From positions 62,001 through 126,000 of the forward strand of contig RAPG01000013.1 of assembly GCA_005239165.1 (NCBI GenBank): a stretch of DNA of 64,000 nucleotides, read 5' to 3'. Below, in pieces: positions 8,712 to 16,296 of the stretch. A program made the translations under genes and the position numbers. The notes under the pieces are model-generated. The model ran no database searches. It was not told the origin of the DNA and saw nothing but the letters and a program-made list of their open reading frames with translations. The number at the start of each line of letters is the position of its first letter. The stretch's first letter is position 1. The DNA comes from Allopusillimonas ginsengisoli. Its GTDB lineage: Bacteria > Pseudomonadota > Gammaproteobacteria > Burkholderiales > Burkholderiaceae_B.

Positions 8712-9428
8712 TTAGTGCGTAATTTTTTTTCTGACCCCGGGCATGATTTGAGCCTGCTCTTTTTCACGCTCGGCGAGCCAGTCGATCATGATTGTGCCGC
8801 CCCATAAGATGTCAGCCTGTATGGCTTTGGCGGCCGCTTCGGAGTCGCGTGCCCTCAGAGCATCAAGCACGGCCTGGTGCCGGTGCTGCCCGCCCGAATA
8901 ATCGAGCCCGGAGGTTTTGACGTGAAATATTTTCAGGATGGGGCCGGTAATTACCCAAAAAGACTCAACCGTACTGATCAGCATGGGCATACGGCTGGCT
9001 TCCAGGATGGCAAAATGGAATTTTCGGTTTAGATAACTGGCGCGTTTGGGGTTGATGGCGGTAAGGCTGACAAATTCTGCTTGCAGGGCTGTCAGATCAT
9101 CGAGCTCTTTGGGCGTTATTTTTTGTGCCGCTTCGGCCGCGCCCATGCCTTCAAGAGGGAGCCGTATTTTTTGAATTTCTGCCAGACGCTCAGAGTTGAG
9201 AAAGGGCACATAGACGGCGGTTGCCGCCTGCATTTCAAGCCCCTGCTCGCTGATCAGGCGAAAGATGGCTTCGCGAACTGGCGTAATGGATACATCCATT
9301 TCGCGGGCGAGCTCGCCTATGATAAGACGTTCGCCAGGCTCATACTGCCCGTTGATAAGCGCTTCGCGTATCTGGGTATACACCTTTACCGAGAGGTTTT
9401 CTTTTTTTACAGGCTTGAGGCTGGACAT
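8712..9428 (-). CDS. GntR family regulator with FCD ligand-binding domain
   Basis: 238 residues. The N-terminal winged helix-turn-helix (about residues 10-75) contains ELAREMDVSITPVREAIFRL, the GntR signature. The C-terminal all-helical FCD domain (about 85-220) has spaced acidic and His residues (RKFHFAIL, GQHRHQAVL) that in this family bind a metal and a carboxylate effector. It is probably a repressor released by an organic acid. The gene sits between the leftward importer operon and the rightward aroE-like/GMC genes. Identical 13-bp motifs lie upstream of both, so it is the likely regulator of the locus and of itself. Confidence 0.9.
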   Translation of the reverse strand: MSSLKPVKKENLSVKVYTQIREALINGQYEPGERLIIGELAREMDVSITPVREAIFRLISEQGLEMQAATAVYVPFLNSERLAEIQKIRLPLEGMGAAEAAQKITPKELDDLTALQAEFVSLTAINPKRASYLNRKFHFAILEASRMPMLISTVESFWVITGPILKIFHVKTSGLDYSGGQHRHQAVLDALRARDSEAAAKAIQADILWGGTIMIDWLAEREKEQAQIMPGVRKKITH

Positions 9429-9501
9429 GGCAGACTAGTCATAGGGAGGATAGAACAGATTCTATCCGTATGTAGCCATTTTGCAATCAACGCAGTATAT
9501 T

Positions 9502-9514
9502 ATATATCATATAT
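9502..9514. promoter_or_regulatory. Candidate GntR operator, copy 2
   Basis: ATATATCATATAT is the exact reverse complement of the motif at 8567-8579. It lies 74 bp upstream of the GntR start and about 190 bp upstream of the aroE-like gene, a position suited to controlling both. The surrounding stretch 9490-9520 is strongly AT-rich and promoter-like. The operator role is inferred. Confidence 0.5.
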
Positions 9515-9533
9515 CTTTAATAGCACTGGCAAG

Positions 9534-9698
9534 ATGTCTAATGTTCACGCTGGCGATATACGTAGTACGCAAGCTGGCGGTATAGGTAGTGCTAACGCTG
9601 GCAATATACGTAGGGCGCAAGCTGGTGGTATACGCAGTGCTAACGCTGGCAATATACATAGTGCTCCACCCAGGCGTTGTGCGCCGGCAAATAATTAA
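9534..9698 (+). CDS. Possible 54-residue protein with octapeptide repeats
   Basis: ATG 9534 opens a frame of 54 codons that contains the whole 24-bp tandem repeat. It reads as five octapeptides: AGDIRSTQ, AGGIGSAN, AGNIRRAQ, AGGIRSAN and AGNIHSAP. There is no good ribosome-binding site. The frame could be a real small protein, a translated leader for the aroE-like gene that starts 9 bp after its stop, or an accident of a repeat whose length is a multiple of three. No family is recognised. Confidence 0.25.
   Translation: MSNVHAGDIRSTQAGGIGSANAGNIRRAQAGGIRSANAGNIHSAPPRRCAPANN
9549..9668 (+). repeat. Five tandem copies of a 24-bp repeat
   Basis: The units start at 9549, 9573, 9597, 9621 and 9645, and each begins GCTGG(C/T). 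Units 1 and 3 end in GCGCAA-like sequence and units 2 and 4 in GTGCTAAC, so there is a 48-bp higher-order period. Copies differ by a few bases. The array lies between the candidate GntR operator and the aroE-like gene, in what should be the 5' untranslated region. Confidence 0.92.
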
Positions 9699-9706
9699 AT
9701 CGGGAT

Positions 9707-10522
9707 ATGGAAAAAATCATGAAAGAAATTACAGGCGAAACCAGGCTGTTCGGAATATTGGCCGATCCTATACATCACGTGAAAACGCCGCAGCGTATGA
9801 ACGAACACTTTGCCCGTGCTGGCTACGATGGAGTGCTGGTGCCATTTCATGCACGCGCCGACAGTCTGGCATCCGTAGTAGATGGTTTGAAACGACTGGA
9901 AAACCTGGTGGGTCTTATTGTCACGGTGCCGCATAAAACCGCCATCTTGGGTTTGTGCGATGACGCTTCTGAGGTAACCAGAAAAATCGGTGCTGCCAAT
10001 ATTGTCCGTCGTGAAGCAGACGGGCGGTTAACGGCTCACATGCTGGACGGCGAGGGGTTTGTGCGCGGGCTGAAGTCTTGCGGTCATGACGTAAAAGACA
10101 AGACTGCCTATATGGCCGGCGCCGGTGGTGCAGCCAACGCGATAGCGTTTGCGCTGGTGCAGTATGGCGTGAGCAGTCTGACGATTGCCAATCGCACCAC
10201 CGCCAAAGCTGAAGATTTAAAGCAACGCATTCTCGATCTTTACCCCCAGGCCCAGATAAACATTGGTACACCCGATCCGTCTGGGCACGACATTGTCGTC
10301 AATGCAACGTCTTTGGGCTTAAAAGAGGGAGACGCGTTGCCTATGGATGTGGCAGCGCTCATGCCAGATCAATTGGTTTGCGAAATCATCATGCAGCCCA
10401 AAGAAACCGCTCTGTTACTTGCTGCGCAAGAACGTGGCTGCACAGTGCATTACGGCGCCCCTATGCTTGCCAGTCAGATTGAACTGATGGCGGAGTTTCT
10501 CGGCGTTGTGGCTGGCCAGTAA
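9707..10522 (+). CDS. Shikimate dehydrogenase-like protein (AroE family, atypical)
   Basis: 271 residues from ATG 9707; ATG 9719 is an alternative start. The N-terminal substrate domain is followed by an NADP Rossmann fold (YMAGAGGAANAIAFALVQYG, ANRTTAK). The catalytic lysine is present in VTVPHKTA (K77), as is the aspartate in LDGEGF. The SxS motif that binds the shikimate carboxylate (usually HSxSP) is replaced by HVKTP. The usual Asn before the catalytic Asp region is also changed. It is therefore probably not the housekeeping AroE but a catabolic dehydrogenase for a related cyclic or hydroxy acid. The NRT motif suggests NADP. The GMC oxidoreductase gene starts 45 bp downstream. Confidence 0.82.
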   Translation: MEKIMKEITGETRLFGILADPIHHVKTPQRMNEHFARAGYDGVLVPFHARADSLASVVDGLKRLENLVGLIVTVPHKTAILGLCDDASEVTRKIGAANIVRREADGRLTAHMLDGEGFVRGLKSCGHDVKDKTAYMAGAGGAANAIAFALVQYGVSSLTIANRTTAKAEDLKQRILDLYPQAQINIGTPDPSGHDIVVNATSLGLKEGDALPMDVAALMPDQLVCEIIMQPKETALLLAAQERGCTVHYGAPMLASQIELMAEFLGVVAGQ

Positions 10523-10567
10523 CGCACGCCTGTTGCAGAAGATGGTTTAAATCAATGAGAACCCGTC

Positions 10568-12166
10568 ATGGCTGATTACGACTACATCATTGTTGGCGGG
10601 GGCACCGCTGGCTGCATTCTGGCTAACCGTCTGACCGCGAGCGGCCAGTACCGCGTGCTGATGCTCGAAGCGGGGGCAGCCGCCTCCTCAATGTGGATTC
10701 CCATCCCCGCAGGTTTTAGCAAACTCATGACCAATCCTCGCTTTAACTGGGGGTTTGAAACCGAGCCTGAAGACAACGTGTATGGCCGCACAATTGCCGT
10801 GCCGCGAGGCAAGGGTTTGGGCGGTTCGTCGTTAATCAACGGCATGATTTATGTGCGGGGTCAGGCGCAAGACTACGACGCGTGGCAACAGGCCGGTGCA
10901 ACCGGCTGGGCGTACCGTGACGTGGAGCCTTATTTTCGCAAGCTTGAGTGCTACCCGCAGGGAAATGACCAGCGGGGCAAGGCTGGGCCCATGCACCTGG
11001 AGCAGGTAGCCGAGCGGTTTCCAATTGCCGACGCCTTCCTCGAGGCTGCGGCACAAGATGGCCAACCCTACAATGAAGACTATAACGATCAGGATCAGGA
11101 AGGGTTTGGCTATTATCAGGTTCTGCAGCATAAGGGCCGGCGCTGGAGCATTGCCGAGGGCTATCTGGTACCGGCTCGTAAGCGCAAGAATTTGTCGATT
11201 CAGTCTGACGCGCATGTGATTCGTCTTGCGTTCGAAGGCAAGCGCTGTACAGGCGTGGTTTATATTAAAAATGGCCGCGAGGTCACGGTAAAGGCCCAGC
11301 GCGAAACGCTCTTGTGTCTGGGCACGGTGCAAACACCGCAGCTGCTTGAGCTGTCGGGCGTGGGGCGGCCCCAGCTTCTTCAAAAGCACGGCATACCGAT
11401 TGTTCATGAGCTCAAAGGCGTAGGCGAAAACTACATTGAACATTTTGCCACGCGTATGAACTGGCGCGTAAAGAACACCGTTACGCTTAATGAGATGTCG
11501 CGCGGTTTGTCACTGGCGGGTCAGGTGGCCAGATATTATCTGCAGAAAACAGGAATACTGACGCTCGGTACAGGGCTGGTCCACGGTTTCGTCAAAACAT
11601 CTTCGGCGCTCGCCACACCAGATATACAGTACTTTTTTGTGCATGCTAGTTACGCCAATGCGGCCAATCGTGTGCTCGACAAACAGCCCGGCATGACCAT
11701 AGGCGTGACACAGCTTCGCCCCGAATCGCGTGGCAGCATACACATTAAATCAAGTGACCCGCGTCAGGGGCCGGCTATCCGGCCCAACTTTCTGGATGCG
11801 CGGGCTGATCAAGAGTCGCTTGTCAGCGGCATGCAGATTGCTCGTCGCATTGTGCAGCAACCCGCAATGCAGCACTACGTTGCAAAAGAAATGAACCCAG
11901 GCAATAACGTCAATAGTTTCGACGAATGGATGGATTTTGCCCGGCGTACAGGCCAGAGCATTTATCACCCAATTGGTACGTGCCATATGGGTGTGGATGA
12001 CAATGCGGTTACCGATCCACGTCTGCGTGTGCGTGGCATAGACAAGCTGCGTGTGGTGGATGCTTCTGTCATGCCGCTAATGGTGTCAGGTAACACCCAG
12101 GGCGCAGTCATGATGGTGGCAGAAAAAGGCGCCGATATGATTCTGCAGGATGCACGAGCCGGGTAG
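10568..12166 (+). CDS. GMC family oxidoreductase (choline dehydrogenase-like)
   Basis: 532 residues. The FAD-binding motif is N-terminal (DYIIVGGGTAGCILANRL). The first GMC signature is present (GKGLGGSSLINGMIYVRG). The C-terminal catalytic region has YHPIGTCHMG (H467) and SGNTQGAVMMV (N509), the His-Asn pair that abstracts the alcohol proton. There is no signal peptide, so it is cytoplasmic or membrane-associated. The family oxidises primary or secondary alcohols to aldehydes or ketones with FAD. Its place beside two ABC importers, SDRs and an oxoacid-dehydrogenase-like complex suggests an early step in catabolism of an alcohol. The substrate is unknown. It converges with the downstream GntR gene. 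Confidence 0.92.
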   Translation: MADYDYIIVGGGTAGCILANRLTASGQYRVLMLEAGAAASSMWIPIPAGFSKLMTNPRFNWGFETEPEDNVYGRTIAVPRGKGLGGSSLINGMIYVRGQAQDYDAWQQAGATGWAYRDVEPYFRKLECYPQGNDQRGKAGPMHLEQVAERFPIADAFLEAAAQDGQPYNEDYNDQDQEGFGYYQVLQHKGRRWSIAEGYLVPARKRKNLSIQSDAHVIRLAFEGKRCTGVVYIKNGREVTVKAQRETLLCLGTVQTPQLLELSGVGRPQLLQKHGIPIVHELKGVGENYIEHFATRMNWRVKNTVTLNEMSRGLSLAGQVARYYLQKTGILTLGTGLVHGFVKTSSALATPDIQYFFVHASYANAANRVLDKQPGMTIGVTQLRPESRGSIHIKSSDPRQGPAIRPNFLDARADQESLVSGMQIARRIVQQPAMQHYVAKEMNPGNNVNSFDEWMDFARRTGQSIYHPIGTCHMGVDDNAVTDPRLRVRGIDKLRVVDASVMPLMVSGNTQGAVMMVAEKGADMILQDARAG

Positions 12167-12193
12167 CCTCGTATAACGGCGGAGGGCACGCCT

Positions 12194-12919
12194 TCACGAG
12201 GAAGAATATGCCATATATGTGTCGAGGCGTAACGCTGCATTAAGCAAATGTGATTTTGCCGCATTTGCAGCCGCGTCCGGATCGCCTGTTTCGATGGCGC
12301 GGACTATGGCCCGGTGTTCCTCTTGTACGTGTTCGACCAAGTTACGATGATACTGCGCCGTGTTGCTACGGGCCTTGCGAATAAGACGCCTTATGTGTTG
12401 CTCCAGATATTCGTTCAGAGCGATCAGATGCGGGTTCTGGGTGGCATCGACAATGGCCTGATGAAAGGCGTAGTCTTCCGTGTCGCCGAGCTGGTCGTGG
12501 ACGATGGCATATTCCATGCCCACCAGCGCTTGCTTGATACGTTTGAGGTTGTCGGGTGTACGCCGCAATGCGGCCAGCCGGGCCGCTGTTTCTTCTATGG
12601 CAATGAGTAACTCGATGACGTAGCCAACATCTTCTGCATCGTTCAGGCTTGTGGGATCTAGTCTGAAGGACTGCCGGGTGCCTCGCTGATTGACGAATAC
12701 CCCGCGCCCCTGCTGCGAGCTGACCAAACCCTCGGATTTTAACTGGGAGACGGCTTCGCGCACCACTGAACGGCTGACTGAAAACTGTTCGCACAGCTGC
12801 TTTTCGCTGGGTAGTTTATGTCCGGGTTCAAGGCGGCGCTGCTCGATCTCCTGTGTAAGCCACACAACAATGGGTGTGGTTAATGACTGCGTGGCAGAAG
12901 AGGCTTCTAGATCATTCAT
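12194..12919 (-). CDS. GntR family regulator, FadR/FCD subfamily
   Basis: 241 residues. The wHTH region has LPSEKQLCEQFSVSRSVVREA and the recognition helix is followed by LKSEGLVSSQQGRGVFV. The FCD effector domain covers about residues 85-225 (DYAFHQAIVDATQNPHL, EEHRAIVRAIETGD), with His residues typical of metal-dependent ligand binding. It lies 60 bp downstream of an SDR gene on the same strand and so is probably co-transcribed with it. The intergenic region upstream of that SDR holds a palindrome (13857-13873) suitable as its operator and divergent to the second importer operon. Confidence 0.9.
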   Translation of the reverse strand: MNDLEASSATQSLTTPIVVWLTQEIEQRRLEPGHKLPSEKQLCEQFSVSRSVVREAVSQLKSEGLVSSQQGRGVFVNQRGTRQSFRLDPTSLNDAEDVGYVIELLIAIEETAARLAALRRTPDNLKRIKQALVGMEYAIVHDQLGDTEDYAFHQAIVDATQNPHLIALNEYLEQHIRRLIRKARSNTAQYHRNLVEHVQEEHRAIVRAIETGDPDAAANAAKSHLLNAALRLDTYMAYSSS

Positions 12920-12978
12920 AGGGAGTGCTCAAGTACGAAAGTATGCTCAATGGTAACGAACGACGGAGCATGAGTTGC

Positions 12979-13716
12979 TCAGACGATGTACAGCCCGCCA
13001 TTTACGTGCAGTGTTTCGCCGTTAACAAAGCTGGCGAGGTCAGAGCACAAAAACAGAATGACGTTAGCCACTTCACCGGCGCTTCCAAAACGCTTTAGCG
13101 GCGTGCTTTCCAATAGTGCCTGGCCTTTGTTTTGCAACAAACTGGACGCCATAGGCGTGTCGATAATGCCGGGAGACACGATGTTGACACGGGTTTTCGG
13201 TGCTAACTCAAGCGCAAGGCTTTTACTCAGGCTGGTGACGGCACCTTTGGATGCCGAATAGTGTGCATGTGAATAACTGCCCCGATGGCCAGCCATAGAA
13301 GACAGATTGACGATGGAGCTGCCGTCAGCCAGATGCGGAATGACTGCGCGACACATGTAAAAAGTGCCATCCAGATTAATGCTCATGAGCCGGCGCCATT
13401 CTGCATCTGTCATGTCGGCTACCAATTTCTCTGGGTAGATACCCGCCGAATGAACCAGATGGTCTATTTTCCCGTGTTGAGCAGCAACGTCTTTTGCTGT
13501 CTGTTCACATGACTGGGCGTCGGACACGTCGGTGGTGTGGATGCTGACCCGCGCGCCGTCTTCAGAAAGTTCTTTTTTCAGGACATTGAGGGCGTCCAGG
13601 TTCACATCGCTTAACGCAACATTGGCACCCAAGGCGAGCATTTTTTTGGCGACTGCGTGACCAATGCCACCTGCGGCACCCGTGATAAGCACAGTTTTAT
13701 CAGCAAAAGAGAACAT
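12979..13716 (-). CDS. SDR family dehydrogenase
   Basis: 245 residues, a classical SDR with TGAAGGIGHAVAKK (cofactor loop), HSAG in place of the usual NNAG, catalytic Ser in NLSSMAGHRG, and YSASKGA supplying Tyr and Lys. LSDVN after beta-2 suggests NAD(H). It is likely an alcohol/ketone oxidoreductase in the same pathway as the divergently transcribed importer and dehydrogenase complex. The GntR regulator gene follows on the same strand. It differs clearly from the other SDRs at 2086 and 19027, so it is a separate family member and not a recent duplicate. Confidence 0.88.
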   Translation of the reverse strand: MFSFADKTVLITGAAGGIGHAVAKKMLALGANVALSDVNLDALNVLKKELSEDGARVSIHTTDVSDAQSCEQTAKDVAAQHGKIDHLVHSAGIYPEKLVADMTDAEWRRLMSINLDGTFYMCRAVIPHLADGSSIVNLSSMAGHRGSYSHAHYSASKGAVTSLSKSLALELAPKTRVNIVSPGIIDTPMASSLLQNKGQALLESTPLKRFGSAGEVANVILFLCSDLASFVNGETLHVNGGLYIV

Positions 13717-13856
13717 GCTTATTGCATACTAAGGTTAACCCCTAGATGCCCTATAGTATTGATTCAAAAAGAAAACTTCTAAGATAAATAAAAATAGCCC
13801 CGAGATCTCGCGTAAAGCTTTGACACTGATTTTAGGCACGCGTAGAATTTCGCAGC

Positions 13857-13891
13857 AACTTGTCAGACAAGTTATAAATCTTATCAGACAT
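13857..13891. promoter_or_regulatory. Palindromic candidate operator in a divergent promoter region
   Basis: AACTTGTC-A-GACAAGTT (13857-13873) is a perfect 8-bp palindrome with a 1-base centre. A second, degenerate copy, CTTATCAGACAT, follows at 13880-13891. Both contain TCAGACA. The pair lies between the SDR-GntR genes (leftward) and the binding-protein operon (rightward). FadR-subfamily GntR proteins commonly bind short GC-centred palindromes of this kind. Regulation by the GntR protein encoded at 12194-12919 is inferred. Confidence 0.6.
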
Positions 13892-13966
13892 CACTCATAA
13901 TCAGAAGAGGCGGGTCCATCTGTCTCATGTGATTTTTTGCCGAAGAACGGTCGAGGAGATATCGCA

Positions 13967-15205
13967 GTGAACTTTACGAAATTAACATTGGCGCTTTCAA
14001 CGTGTGGCCTGGTAGCGATGGCATCTGCCCAGGCTGAGCCATTGAAAGTAGCATTAGTCGAAACCCTATCCGGGCCCCAGGCTTCCACTGGTCTGATGTA
14101 TCGCACGGCTGTGAACTATGGCTTTGAGCTCTTGAATGAGAAAGGCGGATGGAATGGAGAAGCCATTCAGGTCGCCGAATATGACAACCAGGGTGGCCCT
14201 GCGGGTGCCTCCGATAAAGTCAAAGCTGCGATCGCCGATGGTGCGCGCATTATTATTCAAGGGTCGTCCTCAGCGGTTTCGGGCCAGATTACTGAAGACG
14301 TGCGCAAACACAATCTTCGTAATCCGGGTAAGGAAATCTTGTTTCTGAACATGGGTGGTGAAGCCCTTGAGCTGACGGGTTCCAAGTGCCATTTTTACCA
14401 CTTCCGCTTTACGACGAATGCACCTATTCGCGTCAAGGCCCTGGTTCGCGCCATGAAAGAGACGGGTGATCTGGGCACCAAAGTGTATGCGATGAACCAG
14501 AATTACTCCTGGGGCAGCGACATGGATGCGTCGATCAAGGATTTTGCGTCGGAGGGCGGATACGAAGTGGTGGAAAGCACGCTGCATGACGTAAACCGTA
14601 TCCAGGATTTTTCTCCATACGCCAGCAAGATCAAGGCTAGCGGCGCAGAAACAGTTATTACTGGCAACTGGTCCAATGACTTGTTGCTGCTGATGAAAGC
14701 GACGGGCGGCGCAGGCCTGAATGTTCGCTTTGGCACGGTATTCCTGGATCAGCCGGGTAACCTGGCTAACGCAGGTGAAACGGCATTGGGTCACTATATC
14801 GCTCACGCCTTCAATATGGCTGCGACGCCAGAAGCCGCAAGCTTTGGTGAAGCCTATAAAGCCAAGATGGGGCACTACCCAACTTACATCGAGCCGCAAA
14901 CAGCCTTTGCCGTCCAAATGCTTGGCGAGGCTTTGCATGAAACGCCTGCCAAAGACGACAAGCTCGATGTAACACAACTGGCGTTGAATCTTGAAAAGGT
15001 GAAGATCACTTCGCCCATAGGTGAGACATCGATTCGCGCTGAGGATCACCAGGTCATGCTGCCGATTATTGTGTCCAAAGTATCGAAAGATGCGAAGTAC
15101 AAGGCTGACGATACCGACATGGGTTTTGAGGTTGTCAAGATGTTCTCAGGTCCTGATGCGGTCAATCCGGTCGAGAAAACTTGCAAGATGAAGCGCCCTG
15201 CCTGA
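13967..15205 (+). CDS. ABC transporter periplasmic binding protein (HAAT type), second importer
   Basis: 412 residues from GTG 13967, chosen because GAGGAG (13953-13958) precedes it by 8 bases; an upstream ATG at 13937 would put charged residues before the signal peptide. The signal peptide is VNFTKLTLALSTCGLVAMASAQA, and the mature protein starts EPLKVALVETLSGPQAST. The fold is the Leu/Ile/Val-binding type (about residues 25-400). It heads a rightward operon with two permeases, two ATPases and metabolic enzymes. The ligand is unknown. Only one cysteine pair (SKCHF and ETCKMK) is evident and may form a disulfide in the periplasm. Confidence 0.9.
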   Translation: MNFTKLTLALSTCGLVAMASAQAEPLKVALVETLSGPQASTGLMYRTAVNYGFELLNEKGGWNGEAIQVAEYDNQGGPAGASDKVKAAIADGARIIIQGSSSAVSGQITEDVRKHNLRNPGKEILFLNMGGEALELTGSKCHFYHFRFTTNAPIRVKALVRAMKETGDLGTKVYAMNQNYSWGSDMDASIKDFASEGGYEVVESTLHDVNRIQDFSPYASKIKASGAETVITGNWSNDLLLLMKATGGAGLNVRFGTVFLDQPGNLANAGETALGHYIAHAFNMAATPEAASFGEAYKAKMGHYPTYIEPQTAFAVQMLGEALHETPAKDDKLDVTQLALNLEKVKITSPIGETSIRAEDHQVMLPIIVSKVSKDAKYKADDTDMGFEVVKMFSGPDAVNPVEKTCKMKRPA

Positions 15206-15294
15206 TGGAATAGGCTGGCGGTTCAGTAGTGACCGCCGGGCGCTCTGGCCAGTAATCTCGTCAAAATGCGTGTGGCGTTAAAAGCAGTTACGCA

Positions 15295-15324
15295 CCGCCA
15301 CAACAACGTGTGTTGTTGTGGCGG
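15295..15324 (+). other. Strong stem-loop between binding-protein and permease genes
   Basis: CCGCCACAACAAC (15295-15307) pairs perfectly with GTTGTTGTGGCGG (15312-15324) around a 4-base loop, a 13-bp stem. No T-tract follows, so it is not a classical terminator. In this position it probably protects the upstream binding-protein mRNA or limits read-through into the permease genes. Confidence 0.7.
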
Positions 15325-15349
15325 CTTGCGGCTGTAGAAAGGTGTGATT

Positions 15350-16291
15350 ATGGAATTTTTTACGGTTTCGCTTTTGAATGGCAGCGTGTACGGATTGCTG
15401 CTGTTCATGGTGTCGGCAGGCCTGACACTTATCTTCGGCATGATGGGTGTGCTCAACTTTGCCCACACGTCCTTCTATATGGTGGGCGCCTATCTGGCCT
15501 ACAGCCTGGGAAAGGTAATTGGTTTTTGGCCCGCGATCATCGTGGCGCCCTTGATTGTGGGTGTGCTTGGCGCACTCGTGGAGCGCTATCTGTTGCGTCG
15601 GGTCCATCGTTATGGGCACGGGCACCAGCTGTTGCTGACGTTTGGCGTGTCATTCATTATTGCCGAGGTTATCAAACTGTTCTACGGCAACTATCCCGTG
15701 GATTACCGCATTCCAGAGTCGCTGTCGTTTTCGGTCTTTACGGTGTTCGGCGCCAATTATCCGTTTTACCGTCTGCTCATTGGCGGCACGTCTATTTTGA
15801 TGTTTGTGCTCATCTATTTATTGCTGACAAAAACACGAATCGGAATTGTAGTGCGCTCTGCGATCTATAAGCCCCGTATGGTAGAGGCCCTGGGTCACAA
15901 CGTGCCTATGGTTTTTATGGGCGTATTTGCTGTGGGTGCGGCACTGGCGGGGCTGGCTGGTTCGGTAGCAGGTGCGTTCTACACCACCAATCCCAACATG
16001 GCGCTTGAGTTGGGTGTCATCGTCTTTGTGGTAGTCGTGGTGGGCGGGCTGGGCTCGCTGGAAGGTGCAATGCTGGCGTCTTTGCTGATCGGTCTGATAT
16101 CTTCATTTGCAGTGGGTATTGACTACAGTCTGGCCGATTTGTTCGGTCTTTTTGGTGCGCGTGAATGGGCGGAAAGTCTGGGTGGTTTGCTTACCCTTAA
16201 GGTGTCGTCCATGTCGGCCACTATCCCGTTCTTGCTGATGCTGCTGATTTTGCTGCTTCGTCCTTCGGGTTTGATGGGCGACCGGGAGTAG
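15350..16291 (+). CDS. LivH-type permease of the second ABC importer
   Basis: 313 residues from ATG 15350 (MEFFTVSLLNGSVYGLLLF), with GAAAGG 7 bases upstream; GTG 15344 is less likely. About eight membrane segments are visible, with the LivH-type signature VLNFAHTSFYMVGAYLAY and the coupling region for the ATPases around the segment EALGHNVP. It ends LLLLRPSGLMGDRE, the usual LivH tail. The LivM-type gene follows after 5 bp. The partner permease, two ATPases and binding protein are all encoded in the same operon. Confidence 0.92.
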   Translation: MEFFTVSLLNGSVYGLLLFMVSAGLTLIFGMMGVLNFAHTSFYMVGAYLAYSLGKVIGFWPAIIVAPLIVGVLGALVERYLLRRVHRYGHGHQLLLTFGVSFIIAEVIKLFYGNYPVDYRIPESLSFSVFTVFGANYPFYRLLIGGTSILMFVLIYLLLTKTRIGIVVRSAIYKPRMVEALGHNVPMVFMGVFAVGAALAGLAGSVAGAFYTTNPNMALELGVIVFVVVVVGGLGSLEGAMLASLLIGLISSFAVGIDYSLADLFGLFGAREWAESLGGLLTLKVSSMSATIPFLLMLLILLLRPSGLMGDRE

Positions 16292-16296
16292 GTTGG

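Noticed and set aside
9549..9668. CRISPR array
   Set aside because: Repeats are contiguous 24-bp units without spacers and no cas genes are present.
9081..9698. A 205-codon plus-strand frame covering the GntR gene and the tandem repeat
   Set aside because: Most of it is antisense to the GntR gene. Only the last 54 codons are considered as a possible small gene.
9707..10522. Housekeeping shikimate dehydrogenase aroE
   Set aside because: The shikimate-binding SxS motif is missing and the context is catabolic, so the symbol was not assigned.
14270..15049. A 259-codon minus-strand frame inside the binding-protein gene
   Set aside because: The plus-strand gene is confirmed by its signal peptide and family motifs; the antisense frame has no domain.
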